A DNA stretch of 6,892 bases from Desulfobulbus sp. (GCA_009782025.1 WQUQ01000069.1:1-6892); one strand, 5' to 3'; shown: positions 1 to 6,514, numbered from the stretch's first letter. Numbers and translations are program-made. Notes: generated by a model from the letters alone, not told the origin.

Positions 1-97
1 TTTCCAAATCAACCGATCACTTTGTCGGCTTCGCTTGCCGTGCAACCGCACTGTCTGCGCTTCGCCTTCGCGTGCTCGGCTGATTTAAAAATGGAAT
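1..97. repeat. Possible degenerate palindromic repeat upstream of vapC
   Basis: No gene is recognisable here. Bases 7-16 (aatcaaccga) and 76-85 (tcggctgatt) are inverted repeats matching at 9 of 10 positions, and the stretch is bounded by TTTCC at the window edge and AAATGGAAT at 89-97. The latter equals the terminal sequence of the MITE-like elements further right. The interior does not resemble their cores, so this could be a diverged or different element, or the 3' end of an antitoxin gene. One frame is open from base 1 to a TAA at 97-99, but its translation matches no antitoxin family that I recognise. Confidence 0.35.
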
Positions 98-102
98 AAG
101 CC

Positions 103-507
103 ATGTATTTGCTGGACACCAATGTCGTCTCCGAGTTGCGTAAAAACAAGCCGCACGGGGCGGTATTGGCCTGGCTCGACAGTGTGGACGACGCAAACCT
201 GTTCATCTCTGCCGTGACGATAGGCGAGATTCAGGCAGGCATTGAGAAAACGCGAGAGCAAAACGCAGAAAAAGCCCTGGCGCTTGAGCAATGGCTGCAA
301 CAAATCATCGGCAGTTACGCGGTGCTGGCGATGGATGCCCTTGCTTTCAGAGCATGGGGGCGGCTCAAGCATCGCAAGTCAGACACTTTGCTGGAAGATG
401 CAATGATTGCCGCAACCGCGCAGCTTCATGGCCTGACCGTCGTGACGCGCAACACCGCCGATTATGAGACGCTGGGCGTCAAAACGCTCAATCCGTTTGC
501 GTCATGA
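103..507 (+). CDS. vapC: PIN-domain toxin ribonuclease, VapC/FitB type
   Basis: This 134-residue protein is a complete single PIN domain, the usual size for VapC/FitB toxins, which are Mg2+-dependent RNases held inactive by a cognate antitoxin. The four acidic positions expected of the active site are visible: Asp5 in the opening LLDTNVVSE, Glu42 in IGEIQAG, Asp99 in LLEDAMIAA and Asp120 in VVTRNTADYE. The ATG at 103 is chosen because the PIN motif starts at residue 3; a GGA core lies upstream with a 7-base spacing. No antitoxin gene is recognisable in the 102 bases before it, although such toxins normally follow their antitoxin with a short overlap. The last 20 bases overlap the 3' end of the convergent CLF gene. 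It is probably unrelated to the pigment cluster. Family assignment is firm; RNA target and in vivo activity are unknown. Confidence 0.9.
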   Translation: MYLLDTNVVSELRKNKPHGAVLAWLDSVDDANLFISAVTIGEIQAGIEKTREQNAEKALALEQWLQQIIGSYAVLAMDALAFRAWGRLKHRKSDTLLEDAMIAATAQLHGLTVVTRNTADYETLGVKTLNPFAS

Positions 508-1300
508 CAACATGACATTCAACCTTGAGTTTCAGATCATCCGCATAATCCAGCGTCACTTCCGTCGCCCCGCCCGCCGCCAAAGCCGCCAGCAACGGTA
601 ATGACCGCGCTGCCGGGGAATCGAGGCGCAGATTTTCCAGATTCTCGTCGTTGACCATGCGCGTCGCGTTCGGCGCGGCGGCGCTTTCAACGGTCAGCGA
701 CAAGCGCGCCAGGCTGCCTTCCGGTTTGGCATCCAGCACCAGCGCCATGCCAAAGACATGGCGCGTCGGCATTGCCGCGTGCAGCGGCTCGGGAAACGGG
801 GTGTCGAAAATCGCCAGCAATACCGGCAGGTTCTCGGTCGCGCATTGCGCCGCCGCTTCGATCAATCCGGCGGCGACGCTGTATTCCCGGGCGGACAGGC
901 AGGTCGAGGGTTGCATCGACGCGGCGCCGATGCTCCAGTAGCCGGCGGCGGCGTTATGCACCGAGTTGTGGAAATTGGTCGGCGAGACGAAGCGTTCGGG
1001 CGTTGCCAAGGCCGTGCAGATATTGTGGATGGTGTTGGTGTCGCCGTTGGACGAGGCGAAAACCAGCGCCACATCCTGCGCCTTCAGGCCGGATTGCTGC
1101 AAGGCCGCTTGCGCCACGTCGACGGCCAGGCGAACGGTGAGGCTGGCGCGGCGGCGCTCGACGGCAGGCAGCAAGGCGCCTTGCGGTTTCGGCGCGAAAT
1201 CGGCGGGCAGCGGGGCGGCGGCGGTGAAATGGCCGCGCAAAGTTTCCCAGTCGGCGAAGCCGGGGCCGCAGGCGGCGATGCTTTTCACATGGACATTCAT
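488..1300 (-). CDS. Ketosynthase-like chain-length factor of an aryl polyene cluster (ApeC-like)
   Basis: This 270-residue protein resembles the short beta-ketoacyl-synthase-like partners (Ketoacyl-synt_2 type) of APE clusters. In the studied Xenorhabdus system such a protein (ApeC) forms a heterodimer with a catalytic KS (ApeO) and acts as chain-length factor. Characteristic segments are FASSNGD (81-87) and PTNFHNSVHNAAAGYW (107-122). Where an active KS has TACSSS there is PSTCLSARE (131-139), and no HGTAT or GHTLGAAG motif follows, so it is predicted to be non-condensing. An upstream in-frame extension to 1543 exists, but it lies wholly inside the KS1 gene and encodes Arg/His-rich shadow sequence. 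The ATG at 1300-1298 overlaps the KS1 stop as ATGA, indicating translational coupling, and GGGGTGG just upstream may serve as ribosome binding site. Its 3' end overlaps vapC by 20 bases. Confidence 0.87.
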   Translation of the reverse strand: MNVHVKSIAACGPGFADWETLRGHFTAAAPLPADFAPKPQGALLPAVERRRASLTVRLAVDVAQAALQQSGLKAQDVALVFASSNGDTNTIHNICTALATPERFVSPTNFHNSVHNAAAGYWSIGAASMQPSTCLSAREYSVAAGLIEAAAQCATENLPVLLAIFDTPFPEPLHAAMPTRHVFGMALVLDAKPEGSLARLSLTVESAAAPNATRMVNDENLENLRLDSPAARSLPLLAALAAGGATEVTLDYADDLKLKVECHVVMTQTD

Positions 1301-2529
1301 CGCGCCACCCCGAGAATCAAGGCGGCATTGCTGCCGCCGAAGCCGAAGGAATTGCTGAGCACGCGCTTGACCGGCTGGCGGCGGTTTTCCAGCAACACGT
1401 TCATGGTGAATGACGGGTCGACGGTGACGGTGTTGAGGCTGGCGGGCAGCAGACCTTCGCGCAGGCAGAGGCAGGCGATCACTACCTCGGTGATGCCCGC
1501 CGCGCCGAGCGTGTGGCCGGTCCAGCCTTTGGTGGAACTGCATGGCGTGCGACCGCCGAACAGCGCGGCGACGGCCATGTTTTCCGCGCTGTCGTTGGCG
1601 CGGGTGGCGGTGCCGTGCAGGTTGATGTAATCAATGTCGGCGGCATCGAGGCCGCTGCGTTGCAGCGCCTGCGACATGGCCAGGCGCGCGCCCGCGCCTT
1701 CGGGGTGCGGCGAGGACATGTGATAGGCGTCGCTGCTTTCGCCGTAGCCGAGCAGGCAGATGGCGTCGCCGCGGCCATCGGTTTTTTCCAGCAGCGCGAA
1801 ACCCGCCGCTTCGCCCATCGAGATGCCGTTGCGTTCGGCGTCGGCCGGGCGGCAAGGCTGTCTGGAGACGATTTCGAGCGAGGAGAAGCCGTACATCGTG
1901 GTGAAGCACAGGCTATCGACGCCGCCGACCACGGCGGCGTCGCACAGGCCGCTCTCGATGAGGCGGCTGGCCGAGGCGAATACCTTGGCGCTGGAGGAAC
2001 AGGCGGTCGAAACGGTAAACGCCGGGCCTTGCAGTTGCAGGGTGCGGCGGACGAAATCGGTGACGGAGTAATTTTCGTGCGCGGTGCGGTAGCGGAATGC
2101 CGGTGGCAGCTTGCCTGCGGCATCGCGGGCGCGGTAGGCCAGTTCCGTTTCGAGAATGCCGGAGGTGCTGGTGCCGATGATGACGGCAATGCGGTGCGCG
2201 CCGTAGCGGGCGCGCGCCGCGGCGACGGCGGCGTCGAAACCATCGGCGGCGAGGCCAAGCTGGGCGAGGCGGTTGTTGCGGCAGTCGTATTCGCCGAGGC
2301 GGGCGACGACCGGCTCGATTTCCAGGCCGTCGACGCGGCCGATCCAGGTGTCGAGCGCCGCATCCATGAAATCGCAAGGGCGCAATCCCGAGCGGCGGGA
2401 TTGCAGCGCCTCCAGCGTCGCGGCGACGCCGCGGCCGAGGGCGTTGACAACGGTATAACGGGTAAGGGCCAAGGCTTGCACGAATACCGTCCTATCGCCT
2501 TTGCCGCGCTGGAACGGCAAGGTTTTCAT
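1297..2529 (-). CDS. Beta-ketoacyl-ACP synthase, catalytic partner of the CLF (KS1)
   Basis: This 410-residue thiolase-fold ketosynthase would catalyse decarboxylative Claisen condensation of acyl and malonyl-ACP units. The complete active site is visible: nucleophile Cys177 in STACSSSA, His305 in LHGTATR, Lys334 in SSTKGW and His339 in TGHTLGAAG, with the C-terminal loop NSFGFGGSN at 393-401. It is followed with an ATGA overlap by the CLF gene, so the two should be made in comparable amounts as a KS-CLF pair. The first beta strand begins at VFVQ (residue 15), so the N-terminus is about 12 residues longer than usual. The ATG at 2529 is nevertheless the only ATG upstream of that strand. No good Shine-Dalgarno precedes it, so the true start could be a nearby non-ATG codon. 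A sigma70-like promoter lies just upstream. The family is certain; assignment to the APE pathway is inferred from the CLF partner. Confidence 0.92.
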   Translation of the reverse strand: MKTLPFQRGKGDRTVFVQALALTRYTVVNALGRGVAATLEALQSRRSGLRPCDFMDAALDTWIGRVDGLEIEPVVARLGEYDCRNNRLAQLGLAADGFDAAVAAARARYGAHRIAVIIGTSTSGILETELAYRARDAAGKLPPAFRYRTAHENYSVTDFVRRTLQLQGPAFTVSTACSSSAKVFASASRLIESGLCDAAVVGGVDSLCFTTMYGFSSLEIVSRQPCRPADAERNGISMGEAAGFALLEKTDGRGDAICLLGYGESSDAYHMSSPHPEGAGARLAMSQALQRSGLDAADIDYINLHGTATRANDSAENMAVAALFGGRTPCSSTKGWTGHTLGAAGITEVVIACLCLREGLLPASLNTVTVDPSFTMNVLLENRRQPVKRVLSNSFGFGGSNAALILGVAR

Positions 2530-2556
2530 GGGTTGAGGTGCTTTCGGAGCGGCTGC

Positions 2557-2585
2557 ATTCTAGCGATATGATATATTCCGCGCAA
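2557..2585 (-). promoter_or_regulatory. Sigma70-type promoter for the KS1-CLF operon
   Basis: Read on the minus strand there is TTGCGC (2585-2580), a 17-base spacer and TAGAAT (2562-2557). This is a good match to the -35/-10 consensus at optimal spacing. Transcription would begin near 2550, leaving about 20 bases of leader before the KS1 ATG. The assignment is by eye only. Confidence 0.5.
2567..2577 (+). promoter_or_regulatory. Possible -10 region of a plus-strand promoter for the ACP operon
   Basis: The AT-rich stretch has two -10-like hexamers, TATGAT (2567-2572) and TATATT (2572-2577), the only such sequences ahead of the ACP gene. No convincing -35 lies upstream; TTCGGA at 2543-2548, with an 18-base spacer, is weak. 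If real, it interleaves with the minus-strand promoter, so the two operons would share a divergent control region. Its leader would include the hairpin at 2593-2609. Confidence 0.3.
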
Positions 2586-2587
2586 CG

Positions 2588-2609
2588 AAAAACCCGGCGA
2601 AAAGCCGGG
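2588..2609 (-). terminator. Hairpin with T-run, intrinsic terminator in minus orientation
   Basis: A perfect 6-bp stem, CCCGGC (2593-2598) and GCCGGG (2604-2609), closes a 5-base loop. On the minus strand it is followed directly by five Ts (2592-2588), the form of an intrinsic terminator. On the plus strand the following bases are CAAATTC, so it should not terminate there and would instead be a leader hairpin before the ACP gene. It lies upstream of the KS1 promoter, where it could block antisense read-through from the ACP side. Confidence 0.55.
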
Positions 2610-2642
2610 CAAATTCATCTAATTTCAATAGGGGAGTTTTCG

Positions 2643-2888
2643 GTGGATGAACATCTGTCAGTCATCAAGGAATTCTTGGCGCAACATGTCAAGAATCTGC
2701 CCGCAGACATCACGCCTGAAACAACCTTTGCGGCGATTGGCGCCGATTCGATGACGATGCTCGAAATGATGTTCGAGATCGAGGACAAATACGGCGTCCA
2801 CATTCCCAATGAGGCGCCCATGCCGGAGAACATCGGGCAGTTGCTGGCGCTGATCGAGCAATACAAACCCGCCGCCGCCCATGAGTGA
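2643..2888 (+). CDS. Acyl carrier protein
   Basis: This 81-residue acidic protein has the size and helix pattern of type II acyl carrier proteins, which tether the growing acyl chain through phosphopantetheine. The attachment serine is Ser36 in GADSMTMLEMMFEIEDKYG, the usual DS(M/L) motif at the start of helix 2. The start chosen is GTG at 2643, preceded by GGGGAG (2631-2636) at a 6-base spacing. A longer reading from an ATG at 2538 would run through the promoter and hairpin and add sequence foreign to ACPs; the ATG at 2647 is out of frame. Its last 8 bases overlap the KS2 start, indicating translational coupling. It is presumably the carrier for the cluster's ketosynthases. A full APE cluster usually has more than one ACP, so another may lie outside the window. 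Confidence 0.88.
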   Translation: MDEHLSVIKEFLAQHVKNLPADITPETTFAAIGADSMTMLEMMFEIEDKYGVHIPNEAPMPENIGQLLALIEQYKPAAAHE

Positions 2889-4164
2889 AGCCGGCTGGCG
2901 CAGGGTAGCCGTTACCGGTCTCGGCATCACCAGCCCTTTCGGCGGCGACGCCACGGATTTTTTCCAGCGCCTGATGCGCGGAGAATCGGCGGTTCATCTC
3001 TACCGTCATCCCGCCGCACCCGACGAGGTGGCGCAGCCCGCCGTGCGCTGCGCGTCCTTCGATGCGGCGGCGACCCTCGGCCCTGCTCGCGCCGTTGCCA
3101 CCGACCGTTACAGCCAGCTTGGGCTGGCTTCCGCGCTGGCCGCCTGGCGCGACGCCGGCTTGCCATCCGGCGGCATGGCCGGGGGCGCAAACGATTGCGG
3201 CGTGTCGTGGGGCACCGGCGTCGGCGGCACGCTGACGTTTGAAAAGGGCTACAGCAATTTTTATGTCAATCACAAACGGCTGGTGTCGCCGCTGACGGTA
3301 GCGCTGGCGATGAACAACGCGGCGGCATCGAATATCGCCATCGAGTTGGGCCTGGGCAGCGCCTGCCTGACCTACTCCGTGGCCTGCGCCTCCTCGGCGG
3401 TCGCCATCGGCGAAGCCTTGCGCCGCATTCAATCCGGCGAATCCAGCCTGATCGTCGCCGGCGGTTCGGAAGCGCCGCTGGCCTTGTCGGTGATGCTGGC
3501 CTGGGCGGCGATGCGCGTCATTCCGGCGTGCACGGAAGAAACCGCGTACCGCGCTTGCCGCCCGTTTCAGGAAGGACGCGAGGGCCTGGTGCTGGGCGAA
3601 GGCGCGGCGGCGCTGGTGCTGGAAGATTGGGATCGCGCCGTGGCGCGCGGGGCGCGGATTTATTGCGAACTGGCGGGATACGGGCAGAGTTGCGATCACG
3701 TGCATCTGGTGCGCCCCGATGCCGCCGGGCAGGTTCGCGCCATTCATGCGGCCTTGCTTGAGGCCGGTTTGCAGCCGGCGGATGTCGGTTATGTGAACGC
3801 CCACGGCACCGCCACGCGCGAAGGCGACCCGATAGAAATCAATGCCTTGCGCGCGGCGTTCGGCGCGGCGGCGCAGGATGTGGCGGTCAGCTCGACCAAA
3901 TCCATGCACGGCCATCTGCTCGGTGCGGCCGGCGCGGTGGAAGCGGCGATTACCGTGCTGGCGCTGGCGCGGCAGGAAATTCCGCCGACGGCGCATTTGC
4001 AGCAGGTATCGGCCGATTGCACGGGTGTGCGACATGTCATGGGCCAGGGTTTGAGCGGCGAGCCGCTCAAGGCGGCGCTCAGCAATTCTTTTGCCTTTGG
4101 CGGCAGCAATGCGGTGCTGGCGTTCCTGAAGACAGAGGACAGAAGACAGAGGACAGATGGGTAA
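2881..4164 (+). CDS. Beta-ketoacyl-ACP synthase, FabF-like (KS2)
   Basis: This 427-residue condensing enzyme has an intact active site: Cys169 in SVACASSA, His308 in NAHGTATREGD, Lys340 in SSTKSMHG, His345 in GHLLGAAGA and the C-terminal NSFAFGGSN loop at 402-410. It would elongate ACP-bound chains and is the second full ketosynthase in the window, with no CLF beside it. In APE clusters a second KS (ApeR-type) is common and may act in initiation or on a subset of chain lengths; its role here is inference. The start overlaps the ACP stop by 8 bases with no clear Shine-Dalgarno, so it probably relies on coupling. The natural end of the family lies near NAVLAFLK. The last ten residues (TEDRRQRTDG) are encoded by a purine-rich repeat and are an appended tail. 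The 3' end overlaps the MT1 start by 8 bases. Confidence 0.92.
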   Translation: MSEAGWRRVAVTGLGITSPFGGDATDFFQRLMRGESAVHLYRHPAAPDEVAQPAVRCASFDAAATLGPARAVATDRYSQLGLASALAAWRDAGLPSGGMAGGANDCGVSWGTGVGGTLTFEKGYSNFYVNHKRLVSPLTVALAMNNAAASNIAIELGLGSACLTYSVACASSAVAIGEALRRIQSGESSLIVAGGSEAPLALSVMLAWAAMRVIPACTEETAYRACRPFQEGREGLVLGEGAAALVLEDWDRAVARGARIYCELAGYGQSCDHVHLVRPDAAGQVRAIHAALLEAGLQPADVGYVNAHGTATREGDPIEINALRAAFGAAAQDVAVSSTKSMHGHLLGAAGAVEAAITVLALARQEIPPTAHLQQVSADCTGVRHVMGQGLSGEPLKAALSNSFAFGGSNAVLAFLKTEDRRQRTDG

Positions 4165-4255
4165 TCAGACATCAGCAAGCAGTGGCGGCATGTCGGCTGA
4201 AAACAGAACACAGACAACAAATCTGTCTTCTGTTTTCTGTCCTCCGTCCTCTGTC
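4131..4255. repeat. Purine-rich imperfect inverted repeat spanning the KS2/MT1 junction
   Basis: The left arm is two near-identical 14-mers, GACAGAGGACAGAA (4131-4144) and GACAGAGGACAGAT (4145-4158). The right arm (4221-4255) is pyrimidine-rich, and its reverse complement is again built from GACAGAGGAC, GGACAG and GAAGACAGAT units. The whole is a 125-base palindromic element with a roughly 62-base spacer. It contains the KS2 stop codon, the MT1 ribosome binding site and start, and the first 33 codons of MT1. Its composition differs sharply from the GC-rich genes on both sides, which suggests insertion. Confidence 0.7.
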
Positions 4256-4996
4256 ACCGCCCCGCATGCCCCGCTCACCGATTACTACGCCGACGAAGCC
4301 GCCCGCAGCGGTTTCGTGCGCGGCATCTTCGACAGCACCGCCGAAGATTACGACCGCATGGAGAATCTCCTCAGCTTCGGCACCGGCGCCTGGTATCGCG
4401 GCCAGGCCCTGCGCCGCGCCGGCCTTGCCGCCGGCATGCGCGTCGTCGACGTCGGCGCCGGCACCGGCCTGGTCGCCCGCGAAGCCGCCCGCATCACCGG
4501 CAATCCCGAACTGGTCACCGGCGTCGACCCCAGCCCCGGCATGATGGAGAACGCCCATCTCCCCGCCGGCATCAAACTGCTGGAAGGCCGCGCCGAGGCC
4601 ATTCCCTTTCCCGACGACCATTTCGATTTTCTCAGCATGGGTTACGCGCTGCGCCACATCAGCGATCTGTCCGTGGCCTTCAAAGAGTTTCATCGCGTGA
4701 TGAAACCCGGCGCGAATCTCTGCATTCTCGAAATCGTCAAACCGGAAAATCCCCTGGTGCGCTTCATCCTCAAGGGCTATATCGAAGGCGTCGCGCCCTT
4801 GCTCGCCCGGCTCGTCGGCCGCCAGAAAAACACGCCGCGCCTGTGGCGCTATTACTGGGACACCATCGCCGCCTGCGTGCCGCCCGCGCAGGTGCTGGCC
4901 ACGCTCGAAGCCAGCGGTTTCACCGCCGTGCGCCGCCACGTCGAACTCAAGGGATTGGGTTTCTTCACGGAATACCAGGCGCGCAAACCGGAGTAA
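4157..4996 (+). CDS. UbiE/MenG-like SAM-dependent methyltransferase (MT1)
   Basis: This class I methyltransferase resembles UbiE/MenG, which C-methylate quinone precursors. Visible are the FDSTAEDYDRMENLLSFG lead-in (58-75), SAM motif I VVDVGAGTG (96-104), acidic Asp124 in GVDPS, FPDDHFDFLSMGYALRHISD (151-170) and FKEFHRVMKPGA (175-186). A housekeeping UbiE is unlikely, because the gene is translationally coupled inside an ACP-KS operon. A role in methylating the pigment head group or an intermediate is inference. The start at 4157 overlaps the KS2 stop by 8 bases and has AGAGGA (4148-4153) three bases upstream; an alternative ATG is at 4190. Both lie in the purine-rich repeat, so about the first 33 residues, low-complexity Ser/Thr/Asn sequence, are repeat-encoded and not part of the fold, which begins near APLTDYYADEAARSG. 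The stop's last base is the first base of a MITE-like element. Confidence 0.85.
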   Translation: MGNQTSASSGGMSAENRTQTTNLSSVFCPPSSVTAPHAPLTDYYADEAARSGFVRGIFDSTAEDYDRMENLLSFGTGAWYRGQALRRAGLAAGMRVVDVGAGTGLVAREAARITGNPELVTGVDPSPGMMENAHLPAGIKLLEGRAEAIPFPDDHFDFLSMGYALRHISDLSVAFKEFHRVMKPGANLCILEIVKPENPLVRFILKGYIEGVAPLLARLVGRQKNTPRLWRYYWDTIAACVPPAQVLATLEASGFTAVRRHVELKGLGFFTEYQARKPE

Positions 4997-5166
4997 TTCG
5001 ATTTCTCGTTCGTGACGACAACAGCCCCCTCCGGATTCGTCATTCTGCGCGAAGCGAAGCGTAGTCGCAGAATCCACTCGCTGCATGGATTCCGCGATGG
5101 AGCGCGCAATGACGATTTGGTGCCTCCCGGCGCGTCAATATTTACCGTTTGAAGTGGAAATGGAAT
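4996..5166 (+). repeat. MITE-like element, copy 1 (forward)
   Basis: This 171-bp element has no gene and is bounded by ATTCGATTTCT (4996-5006) and GGAAATGGAAT (5156-5166), each one base off a perfect 11-bp terminal inverted repeat. Its core (5038-5114) begins CGTCATT and ends AATGACG. Inside are two stem-loops, one closed by TCTGCG/CGCAGA and one by GAATCCA/TGGATTC, giving a cloverleaf-like fold. Bases 5038-5097 match copy 2 (6201-6260) at 58 of 60 positions. It accounts for essentially the whole gap between MT1 and MT2, which are otherwise in series, so it is likely transcribed in the operon mRNA. Confidence 0.75.
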
Positions 5167-5171
5167 AAACC
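5158..5171 (+). promoter_or_regulatory. Repeat-derived ribosome binding region of MT2
   Basis: The end of copy 1 reads AAATGGAAT and is followed by AAACC and the MT2 ATG. The GGA core is 7 bases from the start codon, and no other Shine-Dalgarno candidate is present. The same AAATGGAATAARCCATG block, at 16 of 17 positions, starts vapC at 89-105. Confidence 0.45.
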
Positions 5172-6056
5172 ATGTCCGGCCCGGTCATGCTGGCGCATCT
5201 GATCCGCGAACGCCTGTCCTGGCGCGAGCTTCAGCCGCGCATCCCGGAGCCGGATCTGGTCATGGACAATGCCGCGCAAAACGCCGCGTTCGCGCTGGCC
5301 GGGCGCGAGGACGGCATTCTGGGCTTCGTTTATCTCTATCACGCCTTGCAGGTGACGGCGCTGGTGCGCCCCGGCGACCGCGTGCTCGATCTGGGCTGCG
5401 GCCCGGCCAATCAACTGGCGCAGATCGCGCGGCTCAATCCCGAGGCCCGTTTCACCGGCCTCGACGCATCCGCGCGGATGCTCGAAAGCGCGCGGGAAAC
5501 GATACAGCGCCGCGCACTCCCGAATATAGAACTGCGCCAGGGCGACATGACGACGCTGGCCGGCATCGACGATGCCGCCTTCGATTGCGTCATCTCGACC
5601 GTGGCGCTGCATCACCTGCCCGACTGCGCCGCGCTGGCCGCCGCCATGCGCGCCGCGCGCCGGGTGTTGAAAGCGGGCGGCGGCGTCTATTTCGTCGACT
5701 TCGGGCGGCTCAAACATCTTGCCACGCAGAAATTTTTTTCCGAGGATAGGCGCAGCGAGCAACCAGAAGCCATGACGCAGGACTACTACCATTCCCTGCG
5801 CGCCGCCTTCAGCCTCGACGAATTATGGCAGGCCGCGCATCTGGCCTTCGGCGCGGACATTACGCGCCACGCCACGGCGCTGGCGCCGTTCATGGCGATC
5901 ATCGGAAGCGCCGGGCGGCGCGAGCTTGATGAATCAACCCGGCAAATCGGACGCGCAATGTACGCGGCAATGACGAAAAGCCAGCAGAAGGATTTTCGGT
6001 TGTATGCGCGCTGGCTGAAAGCGGGCGGACTGGATCTGCCGTTTCCTTTGCACTGA
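5172..6056 (+). CDS. Class I SAM-dependent methyltransferase (MT2)
   Basis: This 294-residue protein has a Rossmann-type SAM-binding core. Motif I is VLDLGCGPAN (71-80), the ribose-binding acidic residue is Asp98 in FTGLDAS, then RQGDMTTLAGIDDAAFDCVI (122-141), ALHHLPD (145-151) and ARRVLKAGGGVYFVDFGRLK (162-181). About 70 residues precede the core, and a long, probably helical C-terminal part (about 190-294) follows it; this could form a substrate lid. It is only distantly similar to MT1, so it is not a recent duplicate. The start is ATG 5172, the first in the frame after the repeat. The target cannot be deduced; an intermediate or head group of the polyene is plausible from context. The gap to MT1 is repeat DNA only, so co-transcription is likely. 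The stop TGA shares its last base with copy 3 of the element family. Confidence 0.85.
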   Translation: MSGPVMLAHLIRERLSWRELQPRIPEPDLVMDNAAQNAAFALAGREDGILGFVYLYHALQVTALVRPGDRVLDLGCGPANQLAQIARLNPEARFTGLDASARMLESARETIQRRALPNIELRQGDMTTLAGIDDAAFDCVISTVALHHLPDCAALAAAMRAARRVLKAGGGVYFVDFGRLKHLATQKFFSEDRRSEQPEAMTQDYYHSLRAAFSLDELWQAAHLAFGADITRHATALAPFMAIIGSAGRRELDESTRQIGRAMYAAMTKSQQKDFRLYARWLKAGGLDLPFPLH

Positions 6057-6157
6057 TTCCATTTCTATTTCAACCGGTAACTATTGACGCACCGGGAGGC
6101 ACAGCCTTGTCATTGCGCGCTCCGTCGCGGAATGACGATTCTCGGCGGTTTGTTGTT
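6056..6157 (-). repeat. MITE-like element, copy 3 (inverted, internally deleted and truncated)
   Basis: It begins with ATTCCATTTCT at 6056 and for about 75 bases follows the reverse complement of the right half of copy 1, at roughly 85% by eye, including TATTGACGC and CGGGAGGCAC. The core is shortened to one hairpin, GTCATT (6109-6114) to AATGAC (6131-6136), so both inner stem-loops are missing. It ends in TTTGTTGTT, where the reverse complement of copy 1 continues to the missing terminal repeat. Copy 2 begins at that point. Confidence 0.65.
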
Positions 6158-6329
6158 ATTCCATTTCTCGTTCGTAACGATAAGAAATCGCCTCCGGAAT
6201 CGTCATTCTGCGCGGAGCGAAGCGTAGTCGCAGAATCCACTCGCCGCATGGATTCCGCGACTACGCGCGGAATGACGAGCTGACGCCGTCCGGCATACCA
6301 ATAATTACCGCTTGAAATAGAAATGGAAT
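6158..6329 (+). repeat. MITE-like element, copy 2 (forward, intact)
   Basis: This is the best-preserved copy: 172 bp with perfect 11-bp terminal inverted repeats, ATTCCATTTCT (6158-6168) and AGAAATGGAAT (6319-6329). The core runs from CGTCATT (6201) to AATGACG (6277), with GTCATTC/GAATGAC outer pairing and the same two inner stem-loops as copy 1. It contains no plausible gene. Confidence 0.78.
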
Positions 6330-6330
6330 T

Positions 6331-6507
<177 letters not shown>

Positions 6508-6514
6508 GACGCCC

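Noticed and set aside
1301..1543. N-terminal extension of the CLF frame, possible KS-CLF overlap or frameshift
   Set aside because: The extra 81 residues are out-of-frame KS1 sequence; the ATG at 1300 with the ATGA overlap explains the start with no frameshift.
1513..2571. A 352-residue plus-strand open frame opposite KS1
   Set aside because: It is a shadow of KS1: Ala/Gly/Arg-rich and domain-free, and it crosses the promoter region.
2538..2642. ACP starting at the ATG at 2538
   Set aside because: It would add 35 residues encoded by promoter and hairpin sequence; the GTG at 2643 has a good GGGGAG ribosome binding site and gives a normal ACP length.
2710..4035. A 441-residue open frame on the minus strand opposite KS2
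   Set aside because: The translation is Arg/Gly/His-rich with no domain and lies opposite a ketosynthase with a full active site; long antisense frames are expected in GC-rich DNA.
4157..4996. MT1 as the housekeeping ubiquinone/menaquinone methyltransferase UbiE
   Set aside because: The resemblance is real, but coupling to an ACP-KS operon and the altered N-terminus argue for a cluster-specific enzyme; left as UbiE-like.
4172..5086. A 304-residue minus-strand open frame opposite MT1
   Set aside because: It runs through both repeat elements and is the complement of a well-supported methyltransferase.
5038..5114. Possible tRNA because of the cloverleaf-like fold
   Set aside because: There is no GTTCRA T-loop, proper anticodon arm or acceptor CCA geometry, and the same sequence recurs as part of a repeat.
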